Origin: Pseudoflavonifractor sp. Marseille-P3106
Lineage (GTDB): Bacteria > Bacillota > Clostridia > Oscillospirales > Oscillospiraceae
Length of the DNA stretch: 64,000 bases
Direction: 5' to 3'
Assembly: GCA_900169975.1 (NCBI GenBank)
Contig: LT827120.1
Location: forward strand, 1-64,000
Under the pieces are notes generated by a model. The model did not search any database. It was not told the DNA's origin and saw only the letters and a program-made list of their open reading frames with translations. This document shows positions 30,775-40,591 of the stretch, piece after piece; the first letter of the stretch is position 1; every line of letters starts with the position of its first letter. The position numbers were made by a program, and so were the translations under genes.

Positions 30775-31272
30775 TCAGGACATCACGTTCAGCGCCAGTT
30801 CGCCCAGCCGTTTCAGGTCTTCCTCGTTCGGATGCGTAAGAGCGCGGTCAAAATTTTCTATCCACTCCCGCGCCTGCTCGGGCTGCCGTACGGCCATGGC
30901 CTCATAGCGCTGTCGGACCGACGGCGGCATCCTGCCCTGGCACAGGAAAGATCCTGCCAGCGTATTGGAGGGATCCAGGCGGGCAGCCACCCTGCCCAGG
31001 ATCTGGTCAAAATACGACTGGCTGCCGCCGAAGCCCGCAGTCCCAAACAGAAATATCTTTTTGTTATGCAGCCGCTCCAAAAACGCGGCGCTCTCCTGAT
31101 CGGCCCCTCCTCGATCCGTCCAAAAACCCGTAAAAATCAGCTCGGCCGCCTCTCCCCGGGGGTCCGGTCCGCCCAAGTAGACGCGCTCCTCCGCCGGCAG
31201 TGCATCCGCCAGCTTCTCCGCCAACAGCGCGGTATTGCCGGTTCTGCTGCTGTATACAATGGAATATTTCAT
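30775..31272 (-). CDS. Flavodoxin-family protein
   Basis: A 165-residue flavodoxin-like protein. The FMN phosphate loop is SSRTGNT (residues 8-14), and the FGTAGFGGS segment forms the second flavin contact. No transmembrane part. Its ATG overlaps the end of a broken MarR-type gene (ATGA), so the two once formed an operon. Flavodoxin plus MarR pairs occur with flavin-dependent reductases in gut clostridia, including the bilirubin reductase set (BilS with BilQ), but no BilR-like reductase lies here, so this is only a possibility. Confidence 0.8.
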   Translation of the reverse strand: MKYSIVYSSRTGNTALLAEKLADALPAEERVYLGGPDPRGEAAELIFTGFWTDRGGADQESAAFLERLHNKKIFLFGTAGFGGSQSYFDQILGRVAARLDPSNTLAGSFLCQGRMPPSVRQRYEAMAVRQPEQAREWIENFDRALTHPNEEDLKRLGELALNVMS

Positions 31273-31537
31273 CGATCAGATTCCTCCTTACTCCGGCAGC
31301 ACTCCGGGTACTGCGCCGTCTTCTTCAGCAGGGACAAAAGCTGCATCCGTTCTCCGCCTGAGAGTCCCACGGTCACCCGTTCCTCCCACCGTCCAAACAG
31401 GTCGTGGCTCAGCCGGAAGACTTCCAGGCCCCGCTCCGTCAGGCGCAGCAGGCAGGAGCGCCGGTCAGCCTGTCATTGCAGTACTCCACAAAGCTTTTGC
31501 GCAGCGAGGTCACATAATTGGCAAGCGACTGGTCCAT
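31269..31537 (-). pseudogene. MarR-family regulator, internally deleted
   Basis: The first 21 codons from ATG 31537 (MDQSLANYVTSLRKSFVEYC) and a C-terminal piece in another frame (DRRSCLLRLTERG to CRSKEESDR, ending at the ATGA overlap with the flavodoxin gene) clearly belong to one MarR protein. The wing-helix core of about 70 codons between is gone, leaving a frameshift and early stop. The C-terminal part starts with the DRR...LT-ERG wing motif of MarR proteins. DNA-binding activity is lost, while promoter and operator upstream remain. Confidence 0.85.
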
Positions 31538-31563
31538 GGTCCACCTCCGGTTTTCTCAGACTC

Positions 31564-31592
31564 AGCATAAGAAAAACAGTTGACTTTGTCAA
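31564..31592 (-). promoter_or_regulatory. Promoter and operator of the MarR-flavodoxin operon
   Basis: Minus-strand TTGACA (31592-31587), 17-base spacer, TATGCT (31569-31564). The inverted repeat TTGACAAAGTCAA (31592-31580) covers the -35, a typical MarR-type autoregulatory site. With the regulator deleted, expression may now be constitutive. Confidence 0.7.
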
Positions 31593-31611
31593 GTATTTTT
31601 GGGGGTGCAAA

Positions 31612-31661
31612 AAAAGCTCCCGTCGTATCCCGGGCATTCCAGGGATACGACAGGAGCTTTT
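31612..31661 (-). terminator. Terminator of the ribosomal/rpoA/rplQ operon
   Basis: Long hairpin with arms AAAAGCTCC...GTATCCC and GGGATACG...GGAGCTTTT (31612-31630 with 31641-31661, one mismatch), ended by T residues on the minus strand. It closes the S10-spc-alpha operon. Confidence 0.9.
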
Positions 31662-31691
31662 GCGTGTGGATGAAACGGGTTCCGGCCGGAA

Positions 31692-32033
31692 TTACACCAG
31701 TTGGACCACGGCCATCTCAGCGGCGTCACCGCGGCGGGGCCCGATGCGGACCACGCGGGTGTAGCCGCCGTCACGAGTGGCGTACTTGGCGCCGATCTGG
31801 TCGAAGAGCTTCTTCGCCACATCCTCCTTGGTCAGGAAGGCCAGCGCCTGACGGTAGGCGGCCAGGTCGTTCTTCTTGGCCAGGGTGATCATCTTCTCGG
31901 CCATGGGAGCCACTTCCTTGGCGCGGGTGACAGTGGTCTTGATCTGGCCGTTCTCCAGCAGGTAGGTGGTCATGGCGCGGAGCATGGCCATACGCTGGTC
32001 GGTGGGCTTCCCCAGTTTACGATTCGCGGGCAT
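31692..32033 (-). CDS. rplQ: 50S ribosomal protein L17
   Basis: A 113-residue L17, a large-subunit protein near the exit tunnel region. N-terminal NRKLGKPTDQRMAML and KAKEVAPMAEKMITLAKK fit the family. It is the last gene of the operon, 25 bases behind rpoA and followed by the hairpin terminator. Length is typical for clostridia. Confidence 0.97.
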   Translation of the reverse strand: MPANRKLGKPTDQRMAMLRAMTTYLLENGQIKTTVTRAKEVAPMAEKMITLAKKNDLAAYRQALAFLTKEDVAKKLFDQIGAKYATRDGGYTRVVRIGPRRGDAAEMAVVQLV

Positions 32034-32058
32034 GTTGTCTCACTCCTCTCGGCGTGTA

Positions 32059-33012
32059 TTAGTTGTTGTTCTCGTCGTCAGCAAGGTTCAGACCCATCAT
32101 GGCCAGCTTGTTGATGACTTCCTCCAGGCTCTTGCGGCCCAGATTGCGCACCTTCATCATCTCGTCCTGGGTCTTGGAGATCAGATCCTCGACGGTGTTG
32201 ATGTTGGCCCGCTTCAGGCAGTTGAAGGACCGGACGGAAAGATCCAGCTCCTCGATGGTCATCTCCAGCACCTTGTCCCGCTGGGCCTCAGCCTTCTCCA
32301 CCACGGTGGATGCGGAGCCCATGGTCTCGGACAGGTCGGTGAACAGCAGGAAGTGGTCCACCAGGATCCGGGCGCCCAGGCTGACCGCGTCGCGGGCATC
32401 GATGGTGCCGTTGGTCCAGACCTCCAGGGTCAGCTTGTCGAAGTCGGTCCGATCGCCCACACGGGTGTTCTCCACGGTGTAGTTGACCTTCTTCACAGGG
32501 GTGTAGACCGAATCCACAGGGATGACGCCGATGACGGTCTGGGGAGTCTTGTTCCGGTCGGCGGGGTCGTAGCCCCGGCCGTGGGACAGGGTCAGCTCCA
32601 TGTTGAGGCTGGCCCCGGGGCCCAGAGTGGCGATGTGGAGCTCCGGATTCAGGACCTCCACCTCGCCGTCGGCCTTGATGTCGCCTGCGGTGACTTCGCA
32701 CTCGCCGCTGGCTTCAATATACACCGTCTTGACTCCCTCGCTGTGGAGCTTGGCGATGATGGACTTGACGTTGAGGACGATCTCGGTGACATCTTCCTTC
32801 ACGCCGGGAATGGTGCAGAATTCGTGCTGGACCCCGGCGATCTTGATGGAGGTCACCGCGGTGCCGGGCAGGGAGGAGAGGAGCACCCGCCGCAGGGCGT
32901 TGCCCAGAGTGGTGCCATAGCCCCGCTCCAGCGGCTCCACCACGTACTTGCCGTAGGTGTTGTCGCCCACGTTCTCCTGACAGTCAATGCGGGGTTTTTC
33001 GATTTCAACCAT
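32059..33012 (-). CDS. rpoA: RNA polymerase subunit alpha
   Basis: A 317-residue alpha subunit. The N-terminal domain (to about residue 230) dimerises and seeds the core enzyme; a linker of about 15 residues leads to the C-terminal domain (about 245-310, ending [15 protein letters not shown]), which contacts UP elements and activators. AAGGAGGG precedes the ATG. It lies between rpsD and rplQ, the standard alpha-operon place. Confidence 0.98.
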   Translation of the reverse strand: MVEIEKPRIDCQENVGDNTYGKYVVEPLERGYGTTLGNALRRVLLSSLPGTAVTSIKIAGVQHEFCTIPGVKEDVTEIVLNVKSIIAKLHSEGVKTVYIEASGECEVTAGDIKADGEVEVLNPELHIATLGPGASLNMELTLSHGRGYDPADRNKTPQTVIGVIPVDSVYTPVKKVNYTVENTRVGDRTDFDKLTLEVWTNGTIDARDAVSLGARILVDHFLLFTDLSETMGSASTVVEKAEAQRDKVLEMTIEELDLSVRSFNCLKRANINTVEDLISKTQDEMMKVRNLGRKSLEEVINKLAMMGLNLADDENNN

Positions 33013-33089
33013 AGATTACCCTCCTTCTGAGGGCGGCGGGGCAGACCCGCCGCCGATTCGATGTGCTCGTCTGAATTCGAGGGTAAGGC

Positions 33090-33692
33090 TTACTTGGAGT
33101 ACAACTCGACGATGAGGTGCTCCTCGATGGGCAGGTCGATATCCTCGCGGGCAGGCATCTTGGTAACGGTGCCCTTGAGGGTGTTCTTCTCTTTCTCCAG
33201 CCACTGGGGAACGTTGACGATGATGGCGTCCTCGCCCAGGAACCGCTTGAACTTCACGGAGGACCGGCTGGTCTCACGGACCTCGATCACATCGCCCACC
33301 TTCACCAGGTAGGAGGGGATGTTGACCTTCCGGCCGTTGACGGTGAAGTGGCCGTGGTTCACCAGCTGACGGGCCTCGCGGCGGGTCATGGCGAAGCCCA
33401 GGCGGTAGACTGCGTTGTCCAGGCGGCGCTCCACCATGACCAGCAGGTTCTCACCGGTCTTGCCGGGCATCCGGGCGGCCTTCTCGTAGTACGCGCGGAA
33501 CTGCTTCTCCATGATGCCGTACACGAACTTGACCTTCTGCTTCTCCTGCAGCTGCATGGCGTACTCGCTCTGCTTGCGGCGGACGTTGGCCTTGGGCTTG
33601 CGATTGGTGGTCTTCTTGTCGTAACCCATGGCGGCGGGAGAAATGTTCAGCGCCTTGCAGCGCTTGGCGACGGGCTGCATATTCTTAGCCAT
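33090..33692 (-). CDS. rpsD: 30S ribosomal protein S4
   Basis: A 200-residue S4, an early assembly protein that binds 16S rRNA. The S4 RNA-binding domain is at about residues 95-155 ([24 protein letters not shown]). The N-terminal segment lacks the four zinc cysteines found in many S4 proteins, so this is the C-minus form, common in clostridia. In many bacteria S4 feeds back on this operon; no such site was checked here. Confidence 0.97.
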   Translation of the reverse strand: MAKNMQPVAKRCKALNISPAAMGYDKKTTNRKPKANVRRKQSEYAMQLQEKQKVKFVYGIMEKQFRAYYEKAARMPGKTGENLLVMVERRLDNAVYRLGFAMTRREARQLVNHGHFTVNGRKVNIPSYLVKVGDVIEVRETSRSSVKFKRFLGEDAIIVNVPQWLEKEKNTLKGTVTKMPAREDIDLPIEEHLIVELYSK

Positions 33693-33712
33693 ATTCTGAT
33701 TTCTCCTCCTTC

Positions 33713-34111
33713 TTACACTCTGCGGCGCTTGGGCGGGCGGCAGCCGTTGTGGGGCACGGGAGTCACGTCCTTGATGAGGGTGACTTCCAGGCCCACGGCC
33801 TGCAGCGCGCGGATGGCGGCCTCACGGCCGGCGCCGGGTCCCTTCACGTAGACCTCAACGGTCTTCAGGCCATGCTCCATGGCGGCCTTGGCGGCCGTCT
33901 CGGCGGCGGTCTGAGCGGCGAAGGGGGTGGACTTCCGGGAGCCCCGGAAACCCATCTCGCCGGAGGATGCCCAGGACAGGGCGTTGCCGTTGGCGTCGGT
34001 CATGGTGACCATGGTGTTGTTGAAGGAGGAGCGGATATGCACCTGGCCCTTCTCCACGTTCTTCTTCTCGCGGCGCTTGCGCACCACTTTTTTCGCGTTA
34101 TTCGCAGCCAT
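33713..34111 (-). CDS. rpsK: 30S ribosomal protein S11
   Basis: A 132-residue S11, which sits on the platform of the small subunit and helps mRNA selection. [18 protein letters not shown] and the C-terminal [17 protein letters not shown] are diagnostic. It follows rpsM by 12 bases with a strong GGAGG site, as in other alpha operons. Confidence 0.98.
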   Translation of the reverse strand: MAANNAKKVVRKRREKKNVEKGQVHIRSSFNNTMVTMTDANGNALSWASSGEMGFRGSRKSTPFAAQTAAETAAKAAMEHGLKTVEVYVKGPGAGREAAIRALQAVGLEVTLIKDVTPVPHNGCRPPKRRRV

Positions 34112-34123
34112 TGATATCCCTCC

Positions 34124-34492
34124 TTACTTCTTCTTATTCGCGACGGTACGCTTCGGGCCCTTGCGGGTACGGGCGTTGGTCTTGGTCCGCTGGCCCCGGA
34201 CAGGCAGGCCGCGGCGATGCCGCACGCCCCGGTAGCAGCCGATCTCGGTCAGCCGCTTGATGTCCATAGCCAGGTCGCGGCGGAGGTCGCCCTCCACGGT
34301 ATAGCTGTGCGCGATCACCTCACGCAGCTTCGCTTCCTCGTCCTCAGTCAGGTCCTTGACCCGGGTATCGGGGTTGATCCCGGTTTCCGCCAGGATCTTA
34401 TTGGCGCTGGTGCGCCCAATGCCGAAGATATAGGTCAGACCGATCTCGATCCGTTTGTCCTTCGGCAGGTCAATGCCAGCAATACGAGCCAT
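34124..34492 (-). CDS. rpsM: 30S ribosomal protein S13
   Basis: A 122-residue S13, which forms bridges between subunits and contacts tRNA in the P site. [21 protein letters not shown], the [11 protein letters not shown] helix and the basic tail ending KKK are characteristic. It directly follows rpmJ in the operon. Confidence 0.98.
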   Translation of the reverse strand: MARIAGIDLPKDKRIEIGLTYIFGIGRTSANKILAETGINPDTRVKDLTEDEEAKLREVIAHSYTVEGDLRRDLAMDIKRLTEIGCYRGVRHRRGLPVRGQRTKTNARTRKGPKRTVANKKK

Positions 34493-34513
34493 ACTGTTTC
34501 AGCACCTCCTACT

Positions 34514-34627
34514 TTAACCTTGTCTCTGTTTATGCTTGGGGTTTTCGCAGATAACCATGACCTTGCCCTTGCGCTTGATGATCTTGCACTTCTCGCACAT
34601 GGGCTTCACGGACGGTCTTACTTTCAT
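34514..34627 (-). CDS. rpmJ: 50S ribosomal protein L36
   Basis: A 37-residue protein, [10 protein letters not shown] then a zinc-binding pattern C11-x2-C14, C27 and H32. The zinc form is normal for organisms not starved of metal. The start at 34627 has AAGGAGG upstream; the gene sits between infA and rpsM, its usual place. Its four ligands are all present, so no zinc-free variant is expected here. Confidence 0.97.
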   Translation of the reverse strand: MKVRPSVKPMCEKCKIIKRKGKVMVICENPKHKQRQG

Positions 34628-34721
34628 GATAAACCTCCTTGAATGCCTGAATGGCCCCAGCAGGGAGTGGGCAAGGCCCAGCTTCTCCCTCGCCGGTCGT
34701 TGATGGTAACTTTCACGGCGC

Positions 34722-34940
34722 TCATTTCGTGCGCCAAGTGATTCTGCCTCGGGTCACATCGTAGGGCGACATCTGGACCGTGACCTTGTCTCCGGGCAGG
34801 ATGCGGATGAAGTTCATCCGCAGCTTCCCGGAGATGTGGGCCAGGATGATGTGGCCGTTTCCGATGTCCACGTGAAACGTGGTGTTGGGAAGGGATTCTG
34901 TGACGACGCCCTCCACCTCGATCATATCGTCCTTTGCCAA
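34722..34940 (-). CDS. infA: Translation initiation factor IF-1
   Basis: A 72-residue OB-fold factor that binds the ribosomal A site during initiation. Sequence from [10 protein letters not shown] to ITWRTK is standard. The start codon is TTG at 34940: AAGGAGGG lies nine bases before it, and this gives the exact family length. Using a rare TTG for a high-demand factor suggests deliberate damping of expression. It overlaps the 3' end of the KOW gene by translation context only. Confidence 0.95.
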   Translation of the reverse strand: MAKDDMIEVEGVVTESLPNTTFHVDIGNGHIILAHISGKLRMNFIRILPGDKVTVQMSPYDVTRGRITWRTK

Positions 34941-34944
34941 AGCG

Positions 34945-35199
34945 TCAAACCCTCCTTGACTGGGCTCGGAAAGCGGCCAGCGCTCTCCGGATCTCATTGT
35001 CGGTGACCGGTGTCTGCCGGTCCAGCTTCCGGGCATAGGCCCCTGCGGGTTCGGTGTGCCTTCGCTTCTTCCGCTTGGGGGCGGACAGACGGCGGTGCTT
35101 TCCGTCGCAGAGCAGGAGGTAAGGTTCCTCCACGCCCACCACGAAAAAGAGCTCTCCGCTGTCACGCCCGGCCAGGGATCGCACGACGGCCCACTCCAT
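34945..35199 (-). CDS. KOW-domain RNA-binding protein
   Basis: An 84-residue basic protein with an N-terminal KOW-type fold ([30 protein letters not shown]) and a positively charged tail. It resembles the small L14e-like proteins that many clostridia carry between map and infA. The start at 35199 is one base after the map stop. It is probably a ribosome-associated protein; role not established. Confidence 0.8.
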   Translation of the reverse strand: MEWAVVRSLAGRDSGELFFVVGVEEPYLLLCDGKHRRLSAPKRKKRRHTEPAGAYARKLDRQTPVTDNEIRRALAAFRAQSRRV

Positions 35200-35200
35200 C

Positions 35201-35962
35201 TCAGCCCTCGCCCGGATCGGTGAGGATCTCGGGCTCGCCGTCGGTGATGAGGATCGTGTTCTCATAGTGGGCGGTGAGGCTGCCGTCGGCGGACACCGTG
35301 GTCCACCGGTCCCCCAGCACACGTACATGCCAGTCGCCGGCGCACACCATGGGCTCCACAGCGATCACCATGCCCGGCTGGAACCGGGCCCCATGGCCGG
35401 CCGCCCCGTAGTTGGGGACTTCCGGTGCCTCGTGCATCTTGGAACCCACACCGTGGCCCACAAAGTCCCGCACCACGCCGTAGCCGAAGCTCTCGACATA
35501 CTGCTGGACCGCGTGGCCCACATCGGAGACCCGCTGTCCCACCCTGGCGAATTTGATGCCCTCAAAGAAGCTCTGCCGAGTGACCTCGATGAGCTTTCGG
35601 GCCTCGTCGCTCACCTCCCCGCAGGGGAAGGTGGCGGCACAGTCGCCGTGAAAACCGTCCAGATAAGCGCCCACGTCAATGGAGACGATGTCGCCCTCTT
35701 CCAGCTTTCTGTGGTTGGGAATGCCGTGGATCACCACCTCGTTGACCGAGGCGCACACAGAGGCGGGATACCCGCCATACCCCAGGAACGACGGCTTCGC
35801 ACCGTGGCTTTCGATGAACTTCCGAACCTCCCGGTCGATCTCCAGCGTGGTGACGCCCGGGCGGACCAGGGAGCCGGCCAGCGCGCGGGCCTGAGCGGTG
35901 AGCCGCCCGGCCGCGCGCATCTTCTCGATCTCCCTGGGGGACTTGATGGAAATCATGTCCAC
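35201..35962 (-). CDS. map: Methionine aminopeptidase
   Basis: A 253-residue type I enzyme that removes the initiator methionine from nascent chains. The di-metal ligands are spread through the usual segments, including [28 protein letters not shown] and [13 protein letters not shown] at 35962 with GGGGAAG upstream is chosen; an ATG six bases later is the alternative. It is four bases after the adk stop. Confidence 0.95.
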   Translation of the reverse strand: MDMISIKSPREIEKMRAAGRLTAQARALAGSLVRPGVTTLEIDREVRKFIESHGAKPSFLGYGGYPASVCASVNEVVIHGIPNHRKLEEGDIVSIDVGAYLDGFHGDCAATFPCGEVSDEARKLIEVTRQSFFEGIKFARVGQRVSDVGHAVQQYVESFGYGVVRDFVGHGVGSKMHEAPEVPNYGAAGHGARFQPGMVIAVEPMVCAGDWHVRVLGDRWTTVSADGSLTAHYENTILITDGEPEILTDPGEG

Positions 35963-35966
35963 AGGA

Positions 35967-36602
35967 TCACTTCCCCAGTACCGCCATAATCCGACGGTTG
36001 ACGCTCTCGATGTCCCCCGCGTCCTCCACCAGGCTCAACACGTTCCGCTCCTGGTAAAAGGCCTTGAGCGGCTCGGTCTCGCTGTGGTAGACCTCCAGGC
36101 GGTGGCGTACTGTGGCGGCAGAGTCGTCCGGGCGCTGGATCAGCGCATGGCCGCAGTTGTCACAGGTGCCCTCGCTCTTGGGGGGATTGTTGGTCAGGTG
36201 ATAGGTAGCGCCGCAGTTCTGGCACACTCTGCGCCCTTCCAGGCGCTCCTCCACCACGTTGTCGGCGGTCTCGATGGAGATGACGTGGTCGAACCGGACG
36301 CCCGCGCTCTCCAGGGCCTGAGCCTGGGCGATGGTGCGGGGCACCCCGTCCAGGATATAGCCCAGAGCGCAGTCGGGCTTTTCCACCCGCTCCGCCACGA
36401 TGCCGATGATGACATCGTCGGGGACCAGCTTGCCGGCGTCCATAAAGGACTTGGCCTTCTTGCCCACCTCGGTGCCCTCCTTGACGGCGGCACGGAGCAT
36501 ATCTCCGGTGGAGATGGTGGGAATGCCCAGTTTTTTGCTGACGATGGCCGCCTGAGTGCCCTTACCGGCACCCGGAGGGCCCAAAAAGATCAGTTTCATC
36601 AT
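35967..36602 (-). CDS. adk: Adenylate kinase
   Basis: A 211-residue kinase that balances ATP, ADP and AMP. The P-loop is GPPGAGKGT (8-16). The lid holds a structural zinc site with C127, C130, C147 and C150, the form found in Gram-positive bacteria. The start has GGAGG; a second ATG follows directly. It sits between secY and map in the spc-region as usual. Confidence 0.97.
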   Translation of the reverse strand: MMKLIFLGPPGAGKGTQAAIVSKKLGIPTISTGDMLRAAVKEGTEVGKKAKSFMDAGKLVPDDVIIGIVAERVEKPDCALGYILDGVPRTIAQAQALESAGVRFDHVISIETADNVVEERLEGRRVCQNCGATYHLTNNPPKSEGTCDNCGHALIQRPDDSAATVRHRLEVYHSETEPLKAFYQERNVLSLVEDAGDIESVNRRIMAVLGK

Positions 36603-36622
36603 TTTTTACTACGCCTCCGGTA

Positions 36623-37972
36623 TCACTCAAGGAATCCCTTGTAGTGACGCATCATGAGCTGAGCCTCCAGCGCCTTGCTGGTCTCCAGGGCAACACCCAC
36701 CACGATGATGATGGAAGTGCCGCCGATGGCCAGGCTCTGAACACCGATGATGTTTCCGGTGACGATAGGAGCGATGGCGATCACGGAGAGGAAGATGGCA
36801 CCGAAGAAAGTGATCTTATTCAGCACCTTGCGAATAAAATCAGCGGTGGGCTTGCCCGGACGGAAGCCGGGGACAAAGCCGCCGTTCTTCTTCAGGTTGT
36901 TGGCCACCTCCACCGGATCAAACTGCATGGTGGAGTAGAAGTAGCTGAACGCCAGGATCAGGAGGAAATACACCACGGTGTACACGATCCCGTTGGCGTC
37001 AAACACTTTCAGAAAACCGCCCCAGAACCCCTCGTCCCCGGCCTGCACGCCTGCAAAGGCGCAGATGGTGGCGGGGAGGGAGGCAATGGACTGTGCGAAG
37101 ATGATGGGCAGCACGCCGGACATATTCACCTTCATGGGGATGTGGCTGGACTGGCCGCCGTACATCTTCCGGCCCACCACCCGCTTGGCATACTGCACGG
37201 GGATGCGGCGCTCGGCGTTCTGGATCCAGACCACAAAGAGGATCAGGGCCAGCATGCCGATGATGATGAGTGCCAGGCCCCAGGGGGGCATGACGAAATA
37301 GTTGGCCAGCTGCTGCGCGGTGAAGTCGGTGGTGTCCACGGGGTGGGCCCAGTGGCTCACGCCGGTGGCCATGGTGCGGATCATCTGGGGCATCCGGGAG
37401 AGGATACCGGCAAACAGGATCATGGAGATGCCGTTGCCGATTCCCTTGTCGGTGATCTGCTCGCCCAGCCACATGACGAAAGCGGAGCCGGCGGCAAAGG
37501 TGGCCACGATGACGATGGCCGCCCAGATGCCGTTCATGCCGCCCAGGTCCAGCAGGTTGTTGGTACGGATGATGGTGTAGTAGCCGAAGCCCTGGAGAAT
37601 GGCGATGGCCACGGTGACATAGCGGGTGATGGCGGCGATCTTCTTCTTGCCCTCTTCTCCCCCGTCCTTGGCCAGCCGCTCCAGGGCCGGAACGGCCACC
37701 GTGAGGAGCTGGATGATGATGGAGGAGTTGATATAGGGCTGTACGCCCAGAGCAAACACGGCGGCGATGGAGAAAGCCGTGCCGTTCATGGTGCCCAGAA
37801 GGCCGAAGATGGTGCCGGACATGCTGCTGATATAATCGGCCAGCGCGTCTGTCTGAATGAAGGGGACAGGCACGGCGGAGCCGAGGCGGAAGATCAAAAG
37901 CGCAAAGACGGTAAACAGGATCTTGTTTTTAAGCTCAGGGACCTTCCACGCGTTTTTCAGTGTCTGAATCAC
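36623..37972 (-). CDS. secY: Protein translocase subunit SecY
   Basis: A 449-residue membrane channel protein with ten hydrophobic helices, beginning MIQTLKNAWKVPELKNKILF. It is the core of the Sec translocon for signal-peptide proteins such as the S-layer proteins in this window. It follows rplO with a one-base gap and precedes adk by 20 bases. Length and helix pattern are standard. Confidence 0.98.
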   Translation of the reverse strand: MIQTLKNAWKVPELKNKILFTVFALLIFRLGSAVPVPFIQTDALADYISSMSGTIFGLLGTMNGTAFSIAAVFALGVQPYINSSIIIQLLTVAVPALERLAKDGGEEGKKKIAAITRYVTVAIAILQGFGYYTIIRTNNLLDLGGMNGIWAAIVIVATFAAGSAFVMWLGEQITDKGIGNGISMILFAGILSRMPQMIRTMATGVSHWAHPVDTTDFTAQQLANYFVMPPWGLALIIIGMLALILFVVWIQNAERRIPVQYAKRVVGRKMYGGQSSHIPMKVNMSGVLPIIFAQSIASLPATICAFAGVQAGDEGFWGGFLKVFDANGIVYTVVYFLLILAFSYFYSTMQFDPVEVANNLKKNGGFVPGFRPGKPTADFIRKVLNKITFFGAIFLSVIAIAPIVTGNIIGVQSLAIGGTSIIIVVGVALETSKALEAQLMMRHYKGFLE

Positions 37973-37973
37973 T

Positions 37974-38414
37974 TCAGATCACCTCGGCCTTTCCACCTGC
38001 CGCTTCGATCTTTTCCTTGGCGGAGGCGGAGAAAGCCGTGGCGCGCACCGTCAGCTTCTTGGTCAGGTTGCCGTTGCCCAGAACCTTCACGCCGTACTCG
38101 CACTTGGAAAGGATGCCCATTTCCAGCAGGTCGCAGACATTGACGGTGGCACCGTCCTCAAATTTGTTCAGAGAAGCCACGTTGATGGCCTCCAGGGGCT
38201 TGGCGAAAATGTTGTTGAAGCCGCGCTTGGGCAGGCGGCGGGCCAGAGGCATCTGGCCGCCTTCGAAACCGACGCGGATGCTGCCGCCGGAGCGGGCCTT
38301 CTGGCCCTTGTGTCCCCGGCCGCCGGTCTTACCGTTGCCGGTACCGGGACCGCGGCCCTTGCGCTTGCCCACCTGGGTGGAGCCGGCCGCGGGGGAAAGA
38401 TCATGCAAATTCAT
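37974..38414 (-). CDS. rplO: 50S ribosomal protein L15
   Basis: A 146-residue L15, a late assembly protein of the large subunit. Residues 1-50 ([29 protein letters not shown]) are the flexible basic extension that enters rRNA; the C-terminal half forms the globular domain. The start at 38414 has AGGAG upstream. Placed between rpmD and secY. Confidence 0.97.
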   Translation of the reverse strand: MNLHDLSPAAGSTQVGKRKGRGPGTGNGKTGGRGHKGQKARSGGSIRVGFEGGQMPLARRLPKRGFNNIFAKPLEAINVASLNKFEDGATVNVCDLLEMGILSKCEYGVKVLGNGNLTKKLTVRATAFSASAKEKIEAAGGKAEVI

Positions 38415-38427
38415 GCTACGCTCCTCC

Positions 38428-38610
38428 TTACTTGTCCTCGGTGACCTGCAGGAGGTAACCGATGCTGGCGATCTTGCCGCGGGTGGCGGCATTGTCCGGC
38501 TGGACGGTGGTATCACCGATCTTGCGCAGGCCCAGAGCTTCCGCGGTGGCCTTGTGCTTGGCGAGACGGCCGTTCAGGCTCTTGGTCAGCTTGATAGTCA
38601 GGTTAGCCAT
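38428..38610 (-). CDS. rpmD: 50S ribosomal protein L30
   Basis: A 60-residue L30. [27 protein letters not shown] is the usual N-terminal ferredoxin-like fold. It is the optional, non-zinc small protein of the spc operon, present here between rpsE and rplO with 13- to 15-base spacers. Confidence 0.96.
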   Translation of the reverse strand: MANLTIKLTKSLNGRLAKHKATAEALGLRKIGDTTVQPDNAATRGKIASIGYLLQVTEDK

Positions 38611-38625
38611 TTCGTTCCGTCCTCC

Positions 38626-39126
38626 TTAACCGACGATTTCTTCCACGCTCTTGCCCCGGGTCCGGGCGACCTCTTCGGGCGTCCGCAGAGAGCGGAGACC
38701 CTGGAAGGTGGCGGAGACCACGTTCTGGGGGTTGTTGGAGCGCAGGCATTTGGCACGGATGTCACGGATGCCGGCGGCCTCCATGACAGCGCGCACCGGG
38801 CCGCCGGCGATGATGCCGGTACCGGGGGCAGCGGGCTTGAGCAGCACGCGGCCGGCGCCGAACTCACCGATGACCTCGTGGGGAATAGTCGTGCCGGAAA
38901 CACTGATCTTGGTCATGTTCTTCTTGGCATCCTCGATGCCCTTGCGGATGGCCTCGGGGACTTCGGCGGCCTTACCGGTGCCGAAACCCACATTTCCCTT
39001 TTCGTCGCCGACCACCATGAGGGCGGCGAACTTCATGACGCGGCCGCCCTTGACGGTCTTGGACACGCGGTTCAGGGAAACGAGCTTCTCGCTGTACTCG
39101 CTTTGTTCTCTTTCAAATCTAGCCAA
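38626..39126 (-). CDS. rpsE: 30S ribosomal protein S5
   Basis: A 166-residue S5, which with S4 helps keep the decoding site accurate. The S5 signature ([19 protein letters not shown] then [16 protein letters not shown]) and the C-terminal domain from about residue 95 are complete. AGGAGGAAAC precedes the start; rplR is 18 bases upstream. Confidence 0.97.
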   Translation of the reverse strand: MARFEREQSEYSEKLVSLNRVSKTVKGGRVMKFAALMVVGDEKGNVGFGTGKAAEVPEAIRKGIEDAKKNMTKISVSGTTIPHEVIGEFGAGRVLLKPAAPGTGIIAGGPVRAVMEAAGIRDIRAKCLRSNNPQNVVSATFQGLRSLRTPEEVARTRGKSVEEIVG

Positions 39127-39144
39127 TTTCGTTTCCTCCTCCCG

Positions 39145-39504
39145 TTAAAATTCCAGGCCGCCCTCGCGGGCGCCTTCGGCCAGGGCCGCGACGCGGCCGT
39201 GGAAAACATAGCCGCCCCGGTCGAACACCACGGTCGTGATGCCGGCAGCCTTGGCGCGCTCGGCAACCATCAGGCCCACCTTCTTGGCGGCCTCACAGTT
39301 GGAGCCGTTTCCCTCAAAGGCCTTGTCCAGGGAGGAAGCGGAAACCAGAGTCTTGCCCGCGACATCGTCGATGATCTGGGCATAGATGTTGGTCCCGCTG
39401 CGGAACACGTTCAGACGGGGTCTCTCGGGCGTGCCGGAGATTTTCCCGCGGACTCTCTTGTGGCGCTTAAGCCGCTGCGCGTTGGTATCGGGTCTCTTGA
39501 TCAT
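39145..39504 (-). CDS. rplR: 50S ribosomal protein L18
   Basis: A 119-residue 5S rRNA-binding protein of the central protuberance. [23 protein letters not shown] and the C-terminal [23 protein letters not shown] are typical. It lies between rplF and rpsE and has AAGGAGG upstream. Confidence 0.97.
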   Translation of the reverse strand: MIKRPDTNAQRLKRHKRVRGKISGTPERPRLNVFRSGTNIYAQIIDDVAGKTLVSASSLDKAFEGNGSNCEAAKKVGLMVAERAKAAGITTVVFDRGGYVFHGRVAALAEGAREGGLEF

Positions 39505-39521
39505 TTTGGCACACCTCCTTA

Positions 39522-40070
39522 TTATTTCTTCTTGGCGCCGGTCTTGCCTTCCTTGCGGCGGATGACTTCATCGGCATATTTGATGCCCTTGCCCTTGTAA
39601 GGCTCAGGCGGTCTTTTCTCTCTCACTTCGGCGGCAAACTGGCCCACCTTCTGCTTGTCAGCACCGCGGATCACAATGTGGTTGGGATCGGGCACATCGA
39701 TGGTGATGCCGTCAATCTCCTCCACGATGACCTGGTGGGAGAAGCCCAGGGTCATCACGAGCTTCTTGCCGTCCTTTGCCACACGGTAACCAACACCGTT
39801 GACATCCAGCCTCTTCTCGAAGCCGTCAGTCACGCCCACCACCATGTTGTGGAGCAGGCTCCGGGTCAGGCCGTGGAGGCTGCGGTTCTCTTTGGTGTCG
39901 TCAGGACGGGACACATGGAGCTCGGCGCCCTCCTGGGTAATGTTCATGGCGGGGCACAGCTGCTCGGTCAGGGTGCCCTTGGGGCCCTTGACGGTGACCA
40001 GGTTGCCCGCCTCGATCTTCACGTCCACACCAGCGGGGACAGAGATCGGCATTCTACCAATTCTAGACAT
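39522..40070 (-). CDS. rplF: 50S ribosomal protein L6
   Basis: A 182-residue L6 with its two related beta/alpha domains; the second contains the diagnostic [22 protein letters not shown]. It binds 23S rRNA near the factor site. The protein ends in lysines. Intact, with GGAGG, 15 bases downstream of rpsH. Confidence 0.98.
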   Translation of the reverse strand: MSRIGRMPISVPAGVDVKIEAGNLVTVKGPKGTLTEQLCPAMNITQEGAELHVSRPDDTKENRSLHGLTRSLLHNMVVGVTDGFEKRLDVNGVGYRVAKDGKKLVMTLGFSHQVIVEEIDGITIDVPDPNHIVIRGADKQKVGQFAAEVREKRPPEPYKGKGIKYADEVIRRKEGKTGAKKK

Positions 40071-40085
40071 TCTCTATTCCCCTCC

Positions 40086-40487
40086 TTACCACACGAACGC
40101 CAGGACTTCACCGCCGACGTGGGCCGCACGGGCAGCCTTGTCGGTCATGACGCCCTTGGACGTGGAAACGATGGCGATGCCCAGGCCCTTGATGACCCGG
40201 GGCAGCTCTTCAGCACCGGCATACACCCGCAGGCCGGGCTTGGAGACCCGGCGCAGGCCGGTGATGACCTTTTCCTTGTTGGGCTGGTTGTACTTCAGGG
40301 CGATGCGGATGATGCCCTGCGTGCCGTCGTCAATGAGCTGATAGCTCTTGACATAGCCCTCGTCCAACAGGATCTGTGCGATGGACTTCTTCATGTTGGA
40401 AGCGGGGACGTCAACCGTGTCATGCTTGGCATTGTTGGCATTGCGGATGCGGGTGAGCATATCCGCAACAGGATCTGTAATGTGCAT
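40086..40487 (-). CDS. rpsH: 30S ribosomal protein S8
   Basis: A 133-residue S8, a primary binder of 16S r[25 protein letters not shown] and the C-terminal [27 protein letters not shown] are diagnostic. In E. coli S8 also represses this operon; no matching leader was sought. The gap to rpsZ upstream is unusually long (178 bases) and holds a repeat, described separately. Confidence 0.97.
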   Translation of the reverse strand: MHITDPVADMLTRIRNANNAKHDTVDVPASNMKKSIAQILLDEGYVKSYQLIDDGTQGIIRIALKYNQPNKEKVITGLRRVSKPGLRVYAGAEELPRVIKGLGIAIVSTSKGVMTDKAARAAHVGGEVLAFVW

Positions 40488-40591
40488 GAGTGTTACCTCC
40501 TTATAGAATTACAGGCTTCGCCTGTATCAGCGGCAAGGTATCGGAGTTAGGCGCTCTCCGACCTGTTGTCCGCCGGCGGGGGATATTGTAA

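Noticed and set aside
30775-31537. A bilirubin reductase (bilQRS) locus
   Set aside because: Only a flavodoxin-like gene and a broken MarR are present; no BilR-type reductase, so the name is not supported.
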